Positions 1 to 6,426 are shown, numbered from the stretch's first letter. The stretch is DNA of 9,521 nucleotides from UBA6022 sp036382575 (GCA_036382575.1 DASVHL010000026.1:1-9521), one strand, 5' to 3'. Notes: generated by a model from the letters alone, not told the origin. Translations and numbers: made by a program.

Positions 1-563
1 AGTATGACGACTGGATTTTCCGCAAACTAGAAAAGAACCTCCACCTATTCGAACGAGCAGCAACCAACGAAACCCAACACCGCGCCAAAGAATATCCACT
101 CGTATTGTTTGGTTACCTGAATGGCGGCGACAAGTTCATCAAAACATTCCGTGACATGCATCACCGCTTCGTCGTGGTTGACTATGATCCAGAAGTCATC
201 GAAGACCTTGAACGTAAACACATCGAATTCCTCTACGGCGATGCAACCGATCCCGAGCTACTTGCCGATATTGACTTTGGTAAAGCGAAGCTAGTTGTTA
301 ATACGATCGCCGATCATTTCGTAAACGTTGCATTAGTCCGTTATGTTCATCGCCATAATCCAGACGCTATCATGATCTGCTATTCAAACGACCACAATGA
401 AGCCGCTGAACTGTACCGCATGGGTGCCAGCTACGTGATTCTGCCGCACTTCATTGGCTCAGAACAGCTTAGCTCGTTTATTCATACGCACGGCCTGAAC
501 AAGCAAAGCTTCGAAATTTATCGCAACAAGCATCTAGCGATGATCGATAAAGACCTGAATTAG
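1..563 (+). CDS. Kef-type cation:proton antiporter, C-terminal TrkA-N (RCK) domain, 5' partial
   Basis: The reading frame is open from the left edge (first full codon at base 3) to a TAG at 561-563, giving 186 visible residues; the true start and the membrane domain lie upstream. A TTG at 105 is internal, because the frame continues before it without a stop. The visible part reads as a cytoplasmic Rossmann-type RCK/TrkA-N domain. It has a beta strand and glycine loop (LVLFGYLNGG), a second strand ending in an acidic residue (FVVVDYD) of the kind that contacts the nucleotide ribose, then FLYGDATDPELL and a last strand before GASYVILPH. In Kef/Trk systems such domains gate K+ or Na+/H+ transport in response to nucleotide. 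The dinucleotide motif is degenerate: the second glycine of GxGxxG is missing. No RCK-C domain follows. The family call is firm; the transported ion is not known. Confidence 0.75.
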   Translation, partial: YDDWIFRKLEKNLHLFERAATNETQHRAKEYPLVLFGYLNGGDKFIKTFRDMHHRFVVVDYDPEVIEDLERKHIEFLYGDATDPELLADIDFGKAKLVVNTIADHFVNVALVRYVHRHNPDAIMICYSNDHNEAAELYRMGASYVILPHFIGSEQLSSFIHTHGLNKQSFEIYRNKHLAMIDKDLN

Positions 564-600
564 AAAATCGACACTACTGTAGTTCATAGCAGGCTAAATA

Positions 601-609
601 TGCTATAAT
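601..609 (+). promoter_or_regulatory. extended -10 promoter for tRNA-Arg
   Basis: TGCTATAAT gives a perfect -10 (604-609) with the TGn extension. The predicted transcript start, about 616, is some 10 nt before the mature tRNA. No good -35 is seen at 16-18 bp spacing (the sequence there is AGTTCA). Confidence 0.7.
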
Positions 610-625
610 TACCCTTGTTGCATAC

Positions 626-702
626 GCACCCGTAGCTCAGTGGATTAGAGCACTGGTCTTCGGAACCAGGTGTCGCAAGTTCGAATCTTGCCGGGTGTAC
701 CA
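626..702 (+). tRNA. tRNA-Arg (anticodon UCG)
   Basis: A full cloverleaf can be folded by eye. The acceptor GCACCCG (626-632) pairs with CGGGTGT (692-698), with a G:U first pair. The D stem is GCTC/GAGC (635-638, 648-651). The anticodon stem is CTGGT/ACCAG around the loop CTTCGGA (658-664), with U33 then anticodon UCG, which reads CGA and probably other CGN arginine codons. The T arm is GCAAG-TTCGAAT-CTTGC (675-691) and the discriminator is A699. CCA is encoded at 700-702. The gene has its own promoter and terminator, so it is a single-gene unit between the antiporter and murB. Confidence 0.95.
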
Positions 703-740
703 AGAAATAGAACTCATCAAGTGATGGGTTCTTTTTCTTG
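701..740 (+). terminator. rho-independent terminator after tRNA-Arg
   Basis: An 18-bp hairpin (arms 701-718 and 723-740, loop AAGT) has one T:T mismatch and one G:U pair. Its core AGAACTCATC/GATGGGTTCT is followed by the T-rich run TTTTCTT. The outermost pairs include the last two bases of the encoded CCA, so the tRNA 3' end is part of the stem until processing. The murB promoter starts 14 bp further on. Confidence 0.85.
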
Positions 741-753
741 GAGAGACCTAGAG

Positions 754-762
754 TGTTATAAT
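754..762 (+). promoter_or_regulatory. extended -10 promoter of murB, leaderless geometry
   Basis: TGTTATAAT (TATAAT at 757-762) ends 8 nt before the murB ATG at 771. A start seven bases past the -10 would fall near 769, leaving essentially no 5' untranslated region. No Shine-Dalgarno lies between. The -35 zone (about 734-739) overlaps the T tract of the preceding terminator and has no TTGACA match. Confidence 0.7.
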
Positions 763-770
763 CGACCTAC

Positions 771-1790
771 ATGGAAATTCACACAAACATTCCGCTAAAA
801 AACTACACGACGATGCGCCTGGGTGGCAATGCCCGGTTTATGACCGAAGTCCATACGCCCGAGCAAGTTGCCGAAGTCTACCGCAATGCCAAATCCCAGC
901 AGCTACCGGTTTTTATTCTGGGTGGCGGCAGTAATTTAATTGTCCGTGACGAGGGTTTTAATGGCCTCGTGATCCGCAATCGCATCCCAGGCTTTGAAGT
1001 AATTGATGACCAAGCCGCTCATACGACCATCCGCATTGGCGCTGGCGAAAACTGGGATACTGTCGTCAAGCGCAGTGTCGACCTGAACCTTACAGGTATC
1101 GAAGCAATGTCGGCCATTCCTGGCACTGCCGGTGCTGCACCGGTTCAAAACGTAGGTGCTTACGGCCAAGAAATCGCGGACACACTTATCTCACTAGATG
1201 CATACGATAGCGAAACTGATCGCTTCGTTTCCCTCTTGAATGCAGACTGCGGATTCTCGTATCGTCACAGTATTTTCCGCGGTGATGCGGCGGGACGGTA
1301 TGTCATTACCAGTATCACAGTCAAACTTTATAAATCTGCGCCCCAACCGCCATTCTACAAAGCCATCGAAGACTACTTTGCAGACCACACTATTACACTA
1401 TTTACACCTCAGATTATTCGCGATGCCGTCATTGCTATTCGTGCCGATAAACTGCCCGATCCTACTATCACTCCAAATACTGGCTCATTCTTTAAAAATG
1501 CTATCGTCGAAGATTGGCAATTGACTGATCTACGCAAAGAATACCCTGACATCCCAACCTACGATATGCCTGACGGAAAATATAAAGTTCCAACTGGCTG
1601 GCTAATCGAACAGACCGGCCTAAAGGGCACGACTACTCACGGTATGCGCATTCACGACAAGAACGCATTAGTACTGATCAACGAATCGGCGACCAGCTAT
1701 CAAGACCTAGCCGCGGCACGCGATGAAGTTATTGGTGCTGTTCGTGATAAGTTCCGTATTACGATCGTTCAAGAGCCGCTGGAAATCTAA
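771..1790 (+). CDS. murB: UDP-N-acetylmuramate dehydrogenase MurB (type I)
   Basis: MurB reduces UDP-GlcNAc-enolpyruvate to UDP-MurNAc with NADPH and FAD in the cytoplasm, the second committed step of peptidoglycan precursor synthesis. The 339-residue product is close to the 342 residues of E. coli MurB and has the same layout. The FAD-binding segment is ILGGGSNLIV (49-58), then GIEAMSAIPGTAGAAPVQN (109-127) and GAYGQE (129-134). The third domain carries FSYRHSIF with the substrate Arg at 165, NTGSFFKN with the catalytic Ser at 239, and a C-terminal Glu at 335 matching the last catalytic position. GWLIEQTGLKG (276-286) is also typical. All expected catalytic residues are present. ATG 771 is chosen because it sits directly after the -10 and begins a normal MurB N-terminus. 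The gene ends 43 bp before the pilin cassette. Confidence 0.97.
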   Translation: MEIHTNIPLKNYTTMRLGGNARFMTEVHTPEQVAEVYRNAKSQQLPVFILGGGSNLIVRDEGFNGLVIRNRIPGFEVIDDQAAHTTIRIGAGENWDTVVKRSVDLNLTGIEAMSAIPGTAGAAPVQNVGAYGQEIADTLISLDAYDSETDRFVSLLNADCGFSYRHSIFRGDAAGRYVITSITVKLYKSAPQPPFYKAIEDYFADHTITLFTPQIIRDAVIAIRADKLPDPTITPNTGSFFKNAIVEDWQLTDLRKEYPDIPTYDMPDGKYKVPTGWLIEQTGLKGTTTHGMRIHDKNALVLINESATSYQDLAAARDEVIGAVRDKFRITIVQEPLEI

Positions 1791-1797
1791 AAAGCCC

Positions 1798-1826
1798 TTG
1801 CCTATAGCCCCTAAACCTCTTATGCT
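1798..1826 (+). promoter_or_regulatory. possible promoter of the minor pilin operon
   Basis: TTGCCT (1798-1803), 17 bp, then TATGCT (1821-1826) is a moderate sigma70-like match (4/6 and 4/6) with no TG extension. The -10 ends 7 nt before ATG 1834, the same spacing as at murB and murA. Read-through from murB is an alternative, as no terminator is visible after murB. Confidence 0.4.
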
Positions 1827-1833
1827 AGAGGAT

Positions 1834-2325
1834 ATGAAACAACGCGCTGGCTTTACTATTGTAGAGATCGTGATTACCCTTACGATCATGGCTATTTTAG
1901 TATCACTTGCCGCTGTTAATTTACGTAGCAGTGTCCTGCAGGCAAATGATCAAGAGCGCATTACAGACATCAAGAACATCATGACCTTTCAGGATAGTTA
2001 TTATGATCGTAATAACAGTAGCTATTTCCCAGTATCATCATCTAGCTCGACAGCTCAGATCGAAACATGGTATTCAGCAATGGACCCTAGCAATCTGCGC
2101 ACACCGGGTGTTGTTGCCCCAAACTACAGTCTCGTTTCCGCAACCAACGCCGTTCAAACGGTCGCAGGTGTACTCCCTAAACCACTAAAAACAACCTACG
2201 TGTATCAACCGATAGATAGCGCCGGTGCACTATGTGCCGCGACGCCAAACTGCCGCAAATTTAATATTTACTACCTCAGTGATGTCGATGGTACTGTCCA
2301 GAAAATGATGAGCAAAAATCAATGA
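1834..2325 (+). CDS. type IV pilin-like minor pilin (GspG/GspH-like)
   Basis: The 163-residue product begins with a class III (prepilin) signal, MKQRAG|FTIVE. A prepilin peptidase would cut after Gly6, with the conserved Glu at mature position 5. A hydrophobic helix follows to about residue 30. The segment DQERITDIKNIMTFQDSYY (39-57) resembles the post-helix region of GspG-like pilins. Two cysteines (134, 140) near the C-terminus could form a small disulfide loop. The frame is open further upstream into murB, but the short basic leader plus GFTIVE fixes the start near 1834; ATG 1822 would add only four residues. It is the first of three genes with overlapping ends, so it is probably a minor pilin that primes or caps the fibre. 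The exact orthologue class is uncertain. Confidence 0.85.
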   Translation: MKQRAGFTIVEIVITLTIMAILVSLAAVNLRSSVLQANDQERITDIKNIMTFQDSYYDRNNSSYFPVSSSSSTAQIETWYSAMDPSNLRTPGVVAPNYSLVSATNAVQTVAGVLPKPLKTTYVYQPIDSAGALCAATPNCRKFNIYYLSDVDGTVQKMMSKNQ

Positions 2326-2711
2326 ATAAAATAGATTCACAAGCAGGCTTTTCGGCAGTTGAACTTTTGATCAGCTTGTTTATTGCTGTTGCGTTTATCG
2401 CCGCCGGGTATCAGCTATATGCAGTTATCATAAAAGACGGTAGCGATGCTCGGTATCAATCACGCGCCAGCAGTATCGCCTACGAGAATCTTCGCACATA
2501 TTCGTCTAGCGCCACGAGTCCTTGTAGCGTCATTTCACCAGCTTCCCAGTCTCTTCCCAGCACCGGTGACAATGCCCTGCCGAATGGCACTATGTACATA
2601 AACCTTACCTGCCCCTATGGCACATCTGATCCGACAACAAAAGTATCCATTCGTGTCACGTACGGCACACCACTACAAGAGGTAACCCATGCTCTATTCG
2701 TCACTCCATAA
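2322..2711 (+). CDS. minor pilin, PilV/GspI-like
   Basis: The 129-residue product has a prepilin signal MNKIDSQAG|FSAVE (cleavage after Gly9, Glu at mature +5) and a hydrophobic helix to about residue 35. The rest is a small globular domain with two cysteines (68, 97) that could pair. Its ATG overlaps the TGA of the preceding pilin (ATGA), so it is probably translationally coupled; no separate Shine-Dalgarno is obvious. In type II secretion and type IV pilus operons the second small pseudopilin is usually GspI/PilV, and the order here fits. That assignment rests on order and size rather than on specific motifs. Confidence 0.8.
   Translation: MNKIDSQAGFSAVELLISLFIAVAFIAAGYQLYAVIIKDGSDARYQSRASSIAYENLRTYSSSATSPCSVISPASQSLPSTGDNALPNGTMYINLTCPYGTSDPTTKVSIRVTYGTPLQEVTHALFVTP
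2678..2682 (+). promoter_or_regulatory. ribosome binding site of third minor pilin
   Basis: AGAGG lies 6 nt before ATG 2689, inside the end of the previous pilin gene. It decides the start, giving a 23-bp overlap of the two genes. Confidence 0.65.
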
Positions 2712-3486
2712 ACAACACGCATCCAGCGGTTTTACGCTAGTTGAAATACTAGTCATTGCTCCGATTGTCCTGTTGGCGATTGGTGGATTTATCAGCCTGA
2801 TGGTGGCTATGGTCGGCGATGTCATGGTGACACGCGATAACAACACGATGATCTACGAGGCCCAGGATACACTGCGTCGCATCGAGAACGACGTTCGCAT
2901 TTCGACTGCATTCTTAACCACGACAGGTACTCTCATCTCACCTCAAGGTAGTAACTCCGGCACTGCCGCGTTTACCAACAATAGCAATACATTGATCTTG
3001 AATAGTTTTGTAACCGATCAAAATCCCCTCAATCCATCACGTGAGATTATTTACTTTAAGGATCAACCCAATTCCTGCGGCGGCACAACAAAGATTTTTA
3101 ACAATGTCCTGTATTCGAAAGTTATCTACTTTATTAATAATGGATCGCTATGGCGACGAACTACAATATCACCATTCAACACTAGTGCCACAGTCGATAG
3201 CCAGACTGTCTGCACAGCACCATGGCAACAAGATAGCTGTAGCCCAGGCTACGTCGCAGCGCGCTGTAAAACAAATGACATCGAAGTTATGAAAAACGTT
3301 ACCGAACTTGACGTTGAATATTATGATTCACCAAGCAGTACATCCGATATGGGTACCGGTGCGGCTACGGGAGCAACAACCATTAAGGTAACTGTCAAGG
3401 CAAGTAAGCAGACCTCCACCAAAACCATTGACGTCATTCGCTCACTGCGTGCCACTCGCATCAACACCGTTACCGTACCGTCATAA
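2689..3486 (+). CDS. minor pilin, PilW/GspJ-like
   Basis: The 265-residue product is the largest pilin in the window, as expected for PilW/GspJ. The signal MLYSSLHKQHASSG|FTLVE would be cut after Gly14, leaving Glu at mature +5. The hydrophobic helix carries a proline at mature position 11 (LVIAPIVLL), not at the usual 22. A segment resembling GspJ/PilW follows the helix (EAQDTLRRIENDVRIS, 57-72). Four cysteines (130, 175, 184, 193) lie in the globular part. The region near 210-250 (DVEYYDSP and then IKVTVKAS) looks like the final beta strands seen in GspJ/PilW. The start is supported by the AGAGG site and the position of the prepilin signal. This is the last gene of the overlapping minor pilin set. 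Confidence 0.83.
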   Translation: MLYSSLHKQHASSGFTLVEILVIAPIVLLAIGGFISLMVAMVGDVMVTRDNNTMIYEAQDTLRRIENDVRISTAFLTTTGTLISPQGSNSGTAAFTNNSNTLILNSFVTDQNPLNPSREIIYFKDQPNSCGGTTKIFNNVLYSKVIYFINNGSLWRRTTISPFNTSATVDSQTVCTAPWQQDSCSPGYVAARCKTNDIEVMKNVTELDVEYYDSPSSTSDMGTGAATGATTIKVTVKASKQTSTKTIDVIRSLRATRINTVTVPS

Positions 3487-3521
3487 TCATTACTTAACAG
3501 ATCATAGCGCTCTTATCTTGC

Positions 3522-3550
3522 TTGTGCTTATTATGAGCACGTAGTATATT
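3522..3550 (+). promoter_or_regulatory. possible promoter of major pilin 1, with an internal hairpin
   Basis: TATATT (3545-3550) is a 5/6 -10 with a weak -35 TTGTGC (3522-3527) at 17 bp. The spacer holds an inverted repeat GTGCTTA-TTA-TGAGCAC (3524-3540, one G:U). The repeat could be an operator, or an RNA hairpin ending transcription from the minor pilin operon, although no T run follows. The predicted 5' leader is about 45 nt. Confidence 0.35.
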
Positions 3551-3601
3551 ACATACAGAATTACAGCCAACTAAAACGTACTTAGAAATGAGTCTAGAAT
3601 T

Positions 3602-4054
3602 ATGAAAAACATGAATACAAATAAAGGTTTCACGATCGTTGAGCTTTTAGTTGTTATTGTTGTCATCGGCATCTTGGCTGCTATTACGATCGTTGCCTAT
3701 AACGGCGTACAAAACCGTGCCCGTGCAACGTCCAACCAAGCAATGGCCCAAGAAGTACAAAACAAAGCAGAAATTTATGCTGCTGACGCCGGAAATGGCG
3801 TCTATCCATCGACCGGTACTGTCTTTGAAGGTTTCACTGATACATCAGCCCTTAGCCCTGCTGCTAAAACAGCCCTTAGCCCAACAGCCCCAAGTGCAGC
3901 CAACCCAACCGGCGTCAACTACGCACCTTGCCCATCAAGCAACCCTACTGGTGCCAAGATTGGCTATTGGGATCCTTCACTCACCACACCAGCTATCGTA
4001 TACCTGTATGCAGGTAGCGCTACCTCTGGTAGTACATGCGGCACTCCTTCTTAG
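3602..4054 (+). CDS. major-type type IV pilin 1 (PilA/PilE-like)
   Basis: The 150-residue product has a prepilin signal MKNMNTNKG|FTIVE (cleavage after Gly9, Glu at mature +5) and a classic pilin helix through AAITIVAYNG (26-35). Pro22 of the mature pilin is replaced by Val, while the following Ala-Tyr is kept. The C-terminal part is rich in Ala, Ser, Thr and Pro, with two cysteines (110, 146) that could close a disulfide-bounded loop as in type IVa pilins. It is a good candidate for a main fibre subunit, but the fibre itself is inferred. It has its own likely promoter and no clear Shine-Dalgarno; a five-codon upstream frame ends in the ATGA at its start. A second related pilin follows after 158 bp. 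Confidence 0.88.
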   Translation: MKNMNTNKGFTIVELLVVIVVIGILAAITIVAYNGVQNRARATSNQAMAQEVQNKAEIYAADAGNGVYPSTGTVFEGFTDTSALSPAAKTALSPTAPSAANPTGVNYAPCPSSNPTGAKIGYWDPSLTTPAIVYLYAGSATSGSTCGTPS

Positions 4055-4212
4055 ATCATCGTTATACTTTGTAGATTTTTACACACATTTTTTCGCTAAA
4101 CCAAGAGATAGATTTAAAATTCCTTAATAACTTATTTCTTCTTGTACTTGCGTAGCAAACGTAGTAATATCGATAGCATAAGCACTATATAAATTAGGGG
4201 GCACAAAGAAAC

Positions 4213-4758
4213 ATGAATATTAACAAAAAGTTCGATAACCGCGGTTTTACCATCGTTGAGCTTTTGATCGTTATCGTTGTTATTGCCATTTTGGCCGCAA
4301 TTACAATTGTTGCATACAACGGCATCCAACAGCGTTCACACACAACAGCACAAAAGAGTACGGCTGAAAACCTTGCGAAAAAAATTGAAGCATACAATGC
4401 TATCCAAAATGCATACCCAACCTTCGCTACCGCTGCAAATATCGTAGGCGCAGGGGCTGGCCAGCTTGGTAGTGTTACAGACTCAAGTCTCGCTGGAAGT
4501 GGTATTTCTCTTGTCGGTACCCTCTCTGCAACAACTAGTGACTCTGCAGCAAACTTAAAACTTTGTACTACAGCGTCACCAGTAGCTGGCACTACTGTTC
4601 CAGCAGGCTACGTTGTTTACATCTGGGACTCAACTCTTCCAACACCTGCAGCCAACCCGGTTCAAGCAGGCGGTAACGCGACCATTACCTTCAACACAGG
4701 AGCTGTAAATACGGCAGCCTGTAGTGGTACATCGAGCACACTAAGTAACGTACAGTAA
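4213..4758 (+). CDS. major-type type IV pilin 2 (PilA/PilE-like)
   Basis: The 181-residue product begins MNINKKFDNRG|FTIVE (cleavage after Gly11). Its helix is nearly identical to that of the preceding pilin, ending AAITIVAYNGIQ, again with Val at mature position 22. The globular domains differ strongly in sequence, yet both keep two cysteines (here 118 and 160) and a similar strand (GYVVYIWDSTL here, IGYWDPSL in pilin 1). The two genes look like an old tandem duplication that kept the assembly helix and diversified the exposed part. A run AGGGGG lies 11 nt before the ATG, longer than usual for a Shine-Dalgarno. The TATATA at 4186-4191 could be a -10 but has no good -35. The 158 bp between the two pilins contain no clear terminator. 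Confidence 0.9.
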   Translation: MNINKKFDNRGFTIVELLIVIVVIAILAAITIVAYNGIQQRSHTTAQKSTAENLAKKIEAYNAIQNAYPTFATAANIVGAGAGQLGSVTDSSLAGSGISLVGTLSATTSDSAANLKLCTTASPVAGTTVPAGYVVYIWDSTLPTPAANPVQAGGNATITFNTGAVNTAACSGTSSTLSNVQ

Positions 4759-4781
4759 TCACTGGACCACGTTCAACGACA

Positions 4782-4820
4782 AAACACACCGGAATTATAT
4801 CTCCGGTGTGTTTAATTTAA
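4782..4820 (+). terminator. rho-independent terminator of the pilin cassette
   Basis: A perfect 12-bp stem AAACACACCGGA/TCCGGTGTGTTT (4782-4793, 4802-4813) with an 8-nt loop runs into TTTAATTTAA. It ends the second major pilin transcript 23 bp after the stop codon. Confidence 0.9.
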
Positions 4821-4855
4821 TAAATTTCATAAAACATAAAAACTTAATTGAAATT

Positions 4856-4864
4856 TGTTATAAT
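4856..4864 (+). promoter_or_regulatory. extended -10 promoter of the esterase gene
   Basis: TGTTATAAT (TATAAT at 4859-4864) lies in an AT-rich stretch with no -35 at standard spacing; TTGAAA at 4848 is too close. A start near 4871 would give a leader of about 77 nt before ATG 4948. Confidence 0.6.
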
Positions 4865-4890
4865 TAAAATGTTCTTCAGCGAATTCACAA

Positions 4891-4915
4891 AACCGCAAGG
4901 CATAGCTTTGCGGTT
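4891..4915 (+). promoter_or_regulatory. hairpin in the esterase 5' leader
   Basis: AACCGCAAGGC (4891-4901) and GCTTTGCGGTT (4905-4915) form an 11-bp stem with one G:U and a 3-nt ATA loop. The sequence after it, CGTTTATTG, is only weakly T-rich, so this could be an attenuator or an RNA-stabilising hairpin. Its role is not known. Confidence 0.5.
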
Positions 4916-4937
4916 CGTTTATTGACAATTCATAGAT

Positions 4938-4941
4938 AGGA
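4938..4941 (+). promoter_or_regulatory. ribosome binding site of the esterase gene
   Basis: AGGA is placed 6 nt before ATG 4948 and supports that start, which also opens directly into the signal peptide. Confidence 0.6.
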
Positions 4942-4947
4942 ATAACC

Positions 4948-6426
4948 ATGAAATGGTTGAAGTGCCTTTTGGCACTCTGTGTTTTACTTATTAGCCAATT
5001 CGTAGCTGTAGGCAGTAGCTATGCGGCTTCGGGTTATGACAGTGTGATTAAAACTGGCGGCACTGCAGTGGTCACTAATAATTGGAGTGCGTCAGGTGGT
5101 GTTTGTGGTGCACGCCAACCATTAACCGAGGATCTGGGTGGCAATTGGGATCAGTATGTTCTCGACAGCGACCGTTATCTTGGTTCAGCTGCCACAAGCA
5201 GTCAAAAGTCTGCTGCAATATCGGCATTTCAATCCGCACTAGATAATAGTTCGGGATGGGCCTTGGTTCAAAATGTAGCATGGCAGGACTATGCTTCTGT
5301 TGGTGGTGCAGACATGAAATCTGGTGATACCTATTTGACTGTTTATTTTAGCAACGATAATACCGCGACATTTAATACTACTTCAAATGTTGACCAACTT
5401 ATCATAGGGGGTAGTTGGTATGCGTTACGAATATCTTATGCAGCCGTAGGATCCGACTGCCAGGTGGGTATTACTCAAATTGTGCACGACTCAAGTTCAG
5501 CATACTATGAACCCTTACAGTCAGCATCAAATTTGAATGAAAAGTCGATTTTTATTAACTTTGATATAACTTACCCAGCTGGATATGAGGGAAAAGCTGC
5601 ACCAACCAAAATGCCCCCCGCAAAGTATGTCGCCATGGGTGATTCATTTTCAAGTGGTGAGGGCAGCCCGCCATTCGAATTTGGTACAGACACAATCAAC
5701 AACACATGCCACCGAAGCCCGCAGGCTTATTCGCGTCTACTTCAAAATGATTCAAGCTTAAGTCTCGGCACCGCTGCTTTCGTGGCATGTTCAGGAGCAA
5801 AAGTATCGAACGTGCTAAATGGCAGCTGGAACGAACCTGCTCAAATAAATGCGCTGTCTGAAAATACTGAAATTGCAACCATCACTATTGGCGGAAATGA
5901 CATGAAGTTCAGCGATTTTGCTTACGCTTGCGTGTACGGATCCTGCAATAGCTCCTCTAGCGAATACCTAGAGTCTTGGGGGATCATGACAGATGTAACT
6001 CGAAGTGACTACCTACCAAGCCGGCTCGCTACTCTATTCTCGAATATGGAATCGCGCCTATGGCTTAATACAGATGTAAAAGTGTATGTAGTTGGGTATC
6101 CCCACATCATTACACAAGCTTCTTGGGCAGATCGAGGAATTGGAATCTGTTCAGATTTCGATCAAGATGAGGCAATAGCGGCAGAAAATATCGTTTCAAA
6201 ACTTAACGATGTTATTCAAACCGCAGTAACCGATTTCGACGATTCAAGATTTGTCTACGTTGATCCGCTCGAAACCGGGAGCCCATTCCTGGGACACGAA
6301 CTTTGCAGGGGCGGTGCATATTTCAATGGTACCGAAGCTGGACTGAGCAACCCAGTCTATGTTTTCCATCCGAATGCGAATGGTCAGCAGGCTTATGCCG
6401 AGCTGATCAAAAGCCACATGAGCTAG
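4948..6426 (+). CDS. secreted SGNH/GDSL-family esterase or lipase with novel N-terminal domain
   Basis: The 492-residue product starts with a Sec signal peptide (basic MKWLK, hydrophobic core to about 22, likely cleavage after SYA, residue 26). Residues 27 to about 215 match no family I recognise; they look strand-rich and hold two cysteines (53, 171). Residues 225-492 are an SGNH hydrolase: block I GDSFSSGEG (231-239) with nucleophile Ser233, block II Gly283 in ACSGAK, block III GGND with Asn317, and block V FHPNANG with His474. No Asp sits in the usual DxxH position, as in some actinobacterial esterases. Six cysteines (254, 281, 328, 333, 401, 453) suggest three disulfides, and CHRSPQAY resembles secreted Streptomyces-type lipases. 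It should hydrolyse an ester outside the cell; the substrate is not known. It has its own promoter, leader hairpin and terminator. Confidence 0.88.
   Translation: MKWLKCLLALCVLLISQFVAVGSSYAASGYDSVIKTGGTAVVTNNWSASGGVCGARQPLTEDLGGNWDQYVLDSDRYLGSAATSSQKSAAISAFQSALDNSSGWALVQNVAWQDYASVGGADMKSGDTYLTVYFSNDNTATFNTTSNVDQLIIGGSWYALRISYAAVGSDCQVGITQIVHDSSSAYYEPLQSASNLNEKSIFINFDITYPAGYEGKAAPTKMPPAKYVAMGDSFSSGEGSPPFEFGTDTINNTCHRSPQAYSRLLQNDSSLSLGTAAFVACSGAKVSNVLNGSWNEPAQINALSENTEIATITIGGNDMKFSDFAYACVYGSCNSSSSEYLESWGIMTDVTRSDYLPSRLATLFSNMESRLWLNTDVKVYVVGYPHIITQASWADRGIGICSDFDQDEAIAAENIVSKLNDVIQTAVTDFDDSRFVYVDPLETGSPFLGHELCRGGAYFNGTEAGLSNPVYVFHPNANGQQAYAELIKSHMS

Noticed and set aside
105..563. Stand-alone 152-residue TrkA-N protein starting at TTG 105
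   Set aside because: The same frame is open to the window edge with plausible coding sequence, and the TTG lies inside a beta strand of the domain.
573..583. Small palindrome ACTAC-T-GTAGT before the tRNA-Arg promoter
   Set aside because: Five-base arms are too short to stand out from chance, and it is not near a -10 or start in a meaningful way.
936..1524. Open frames in other phases within murB, the pilins, glyA and murA
   Set aside because: They lie within conserved genes, have no start signals of their own and show no domain-like sequence.
1723..1833. Longer reading frame upstream of the first minor pilin, starting inside murB
   Set aside because: It overlaps the conserved C-terminus of MurB and would put 37 residues before a prepilin signal that normally has only a few basic residues.
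4922..4927. Perfect TTGACA as a -35 box
   Set aside because: No -10-like sequence lies 16-18 bp downstream; that position falls on the esterase start codon.
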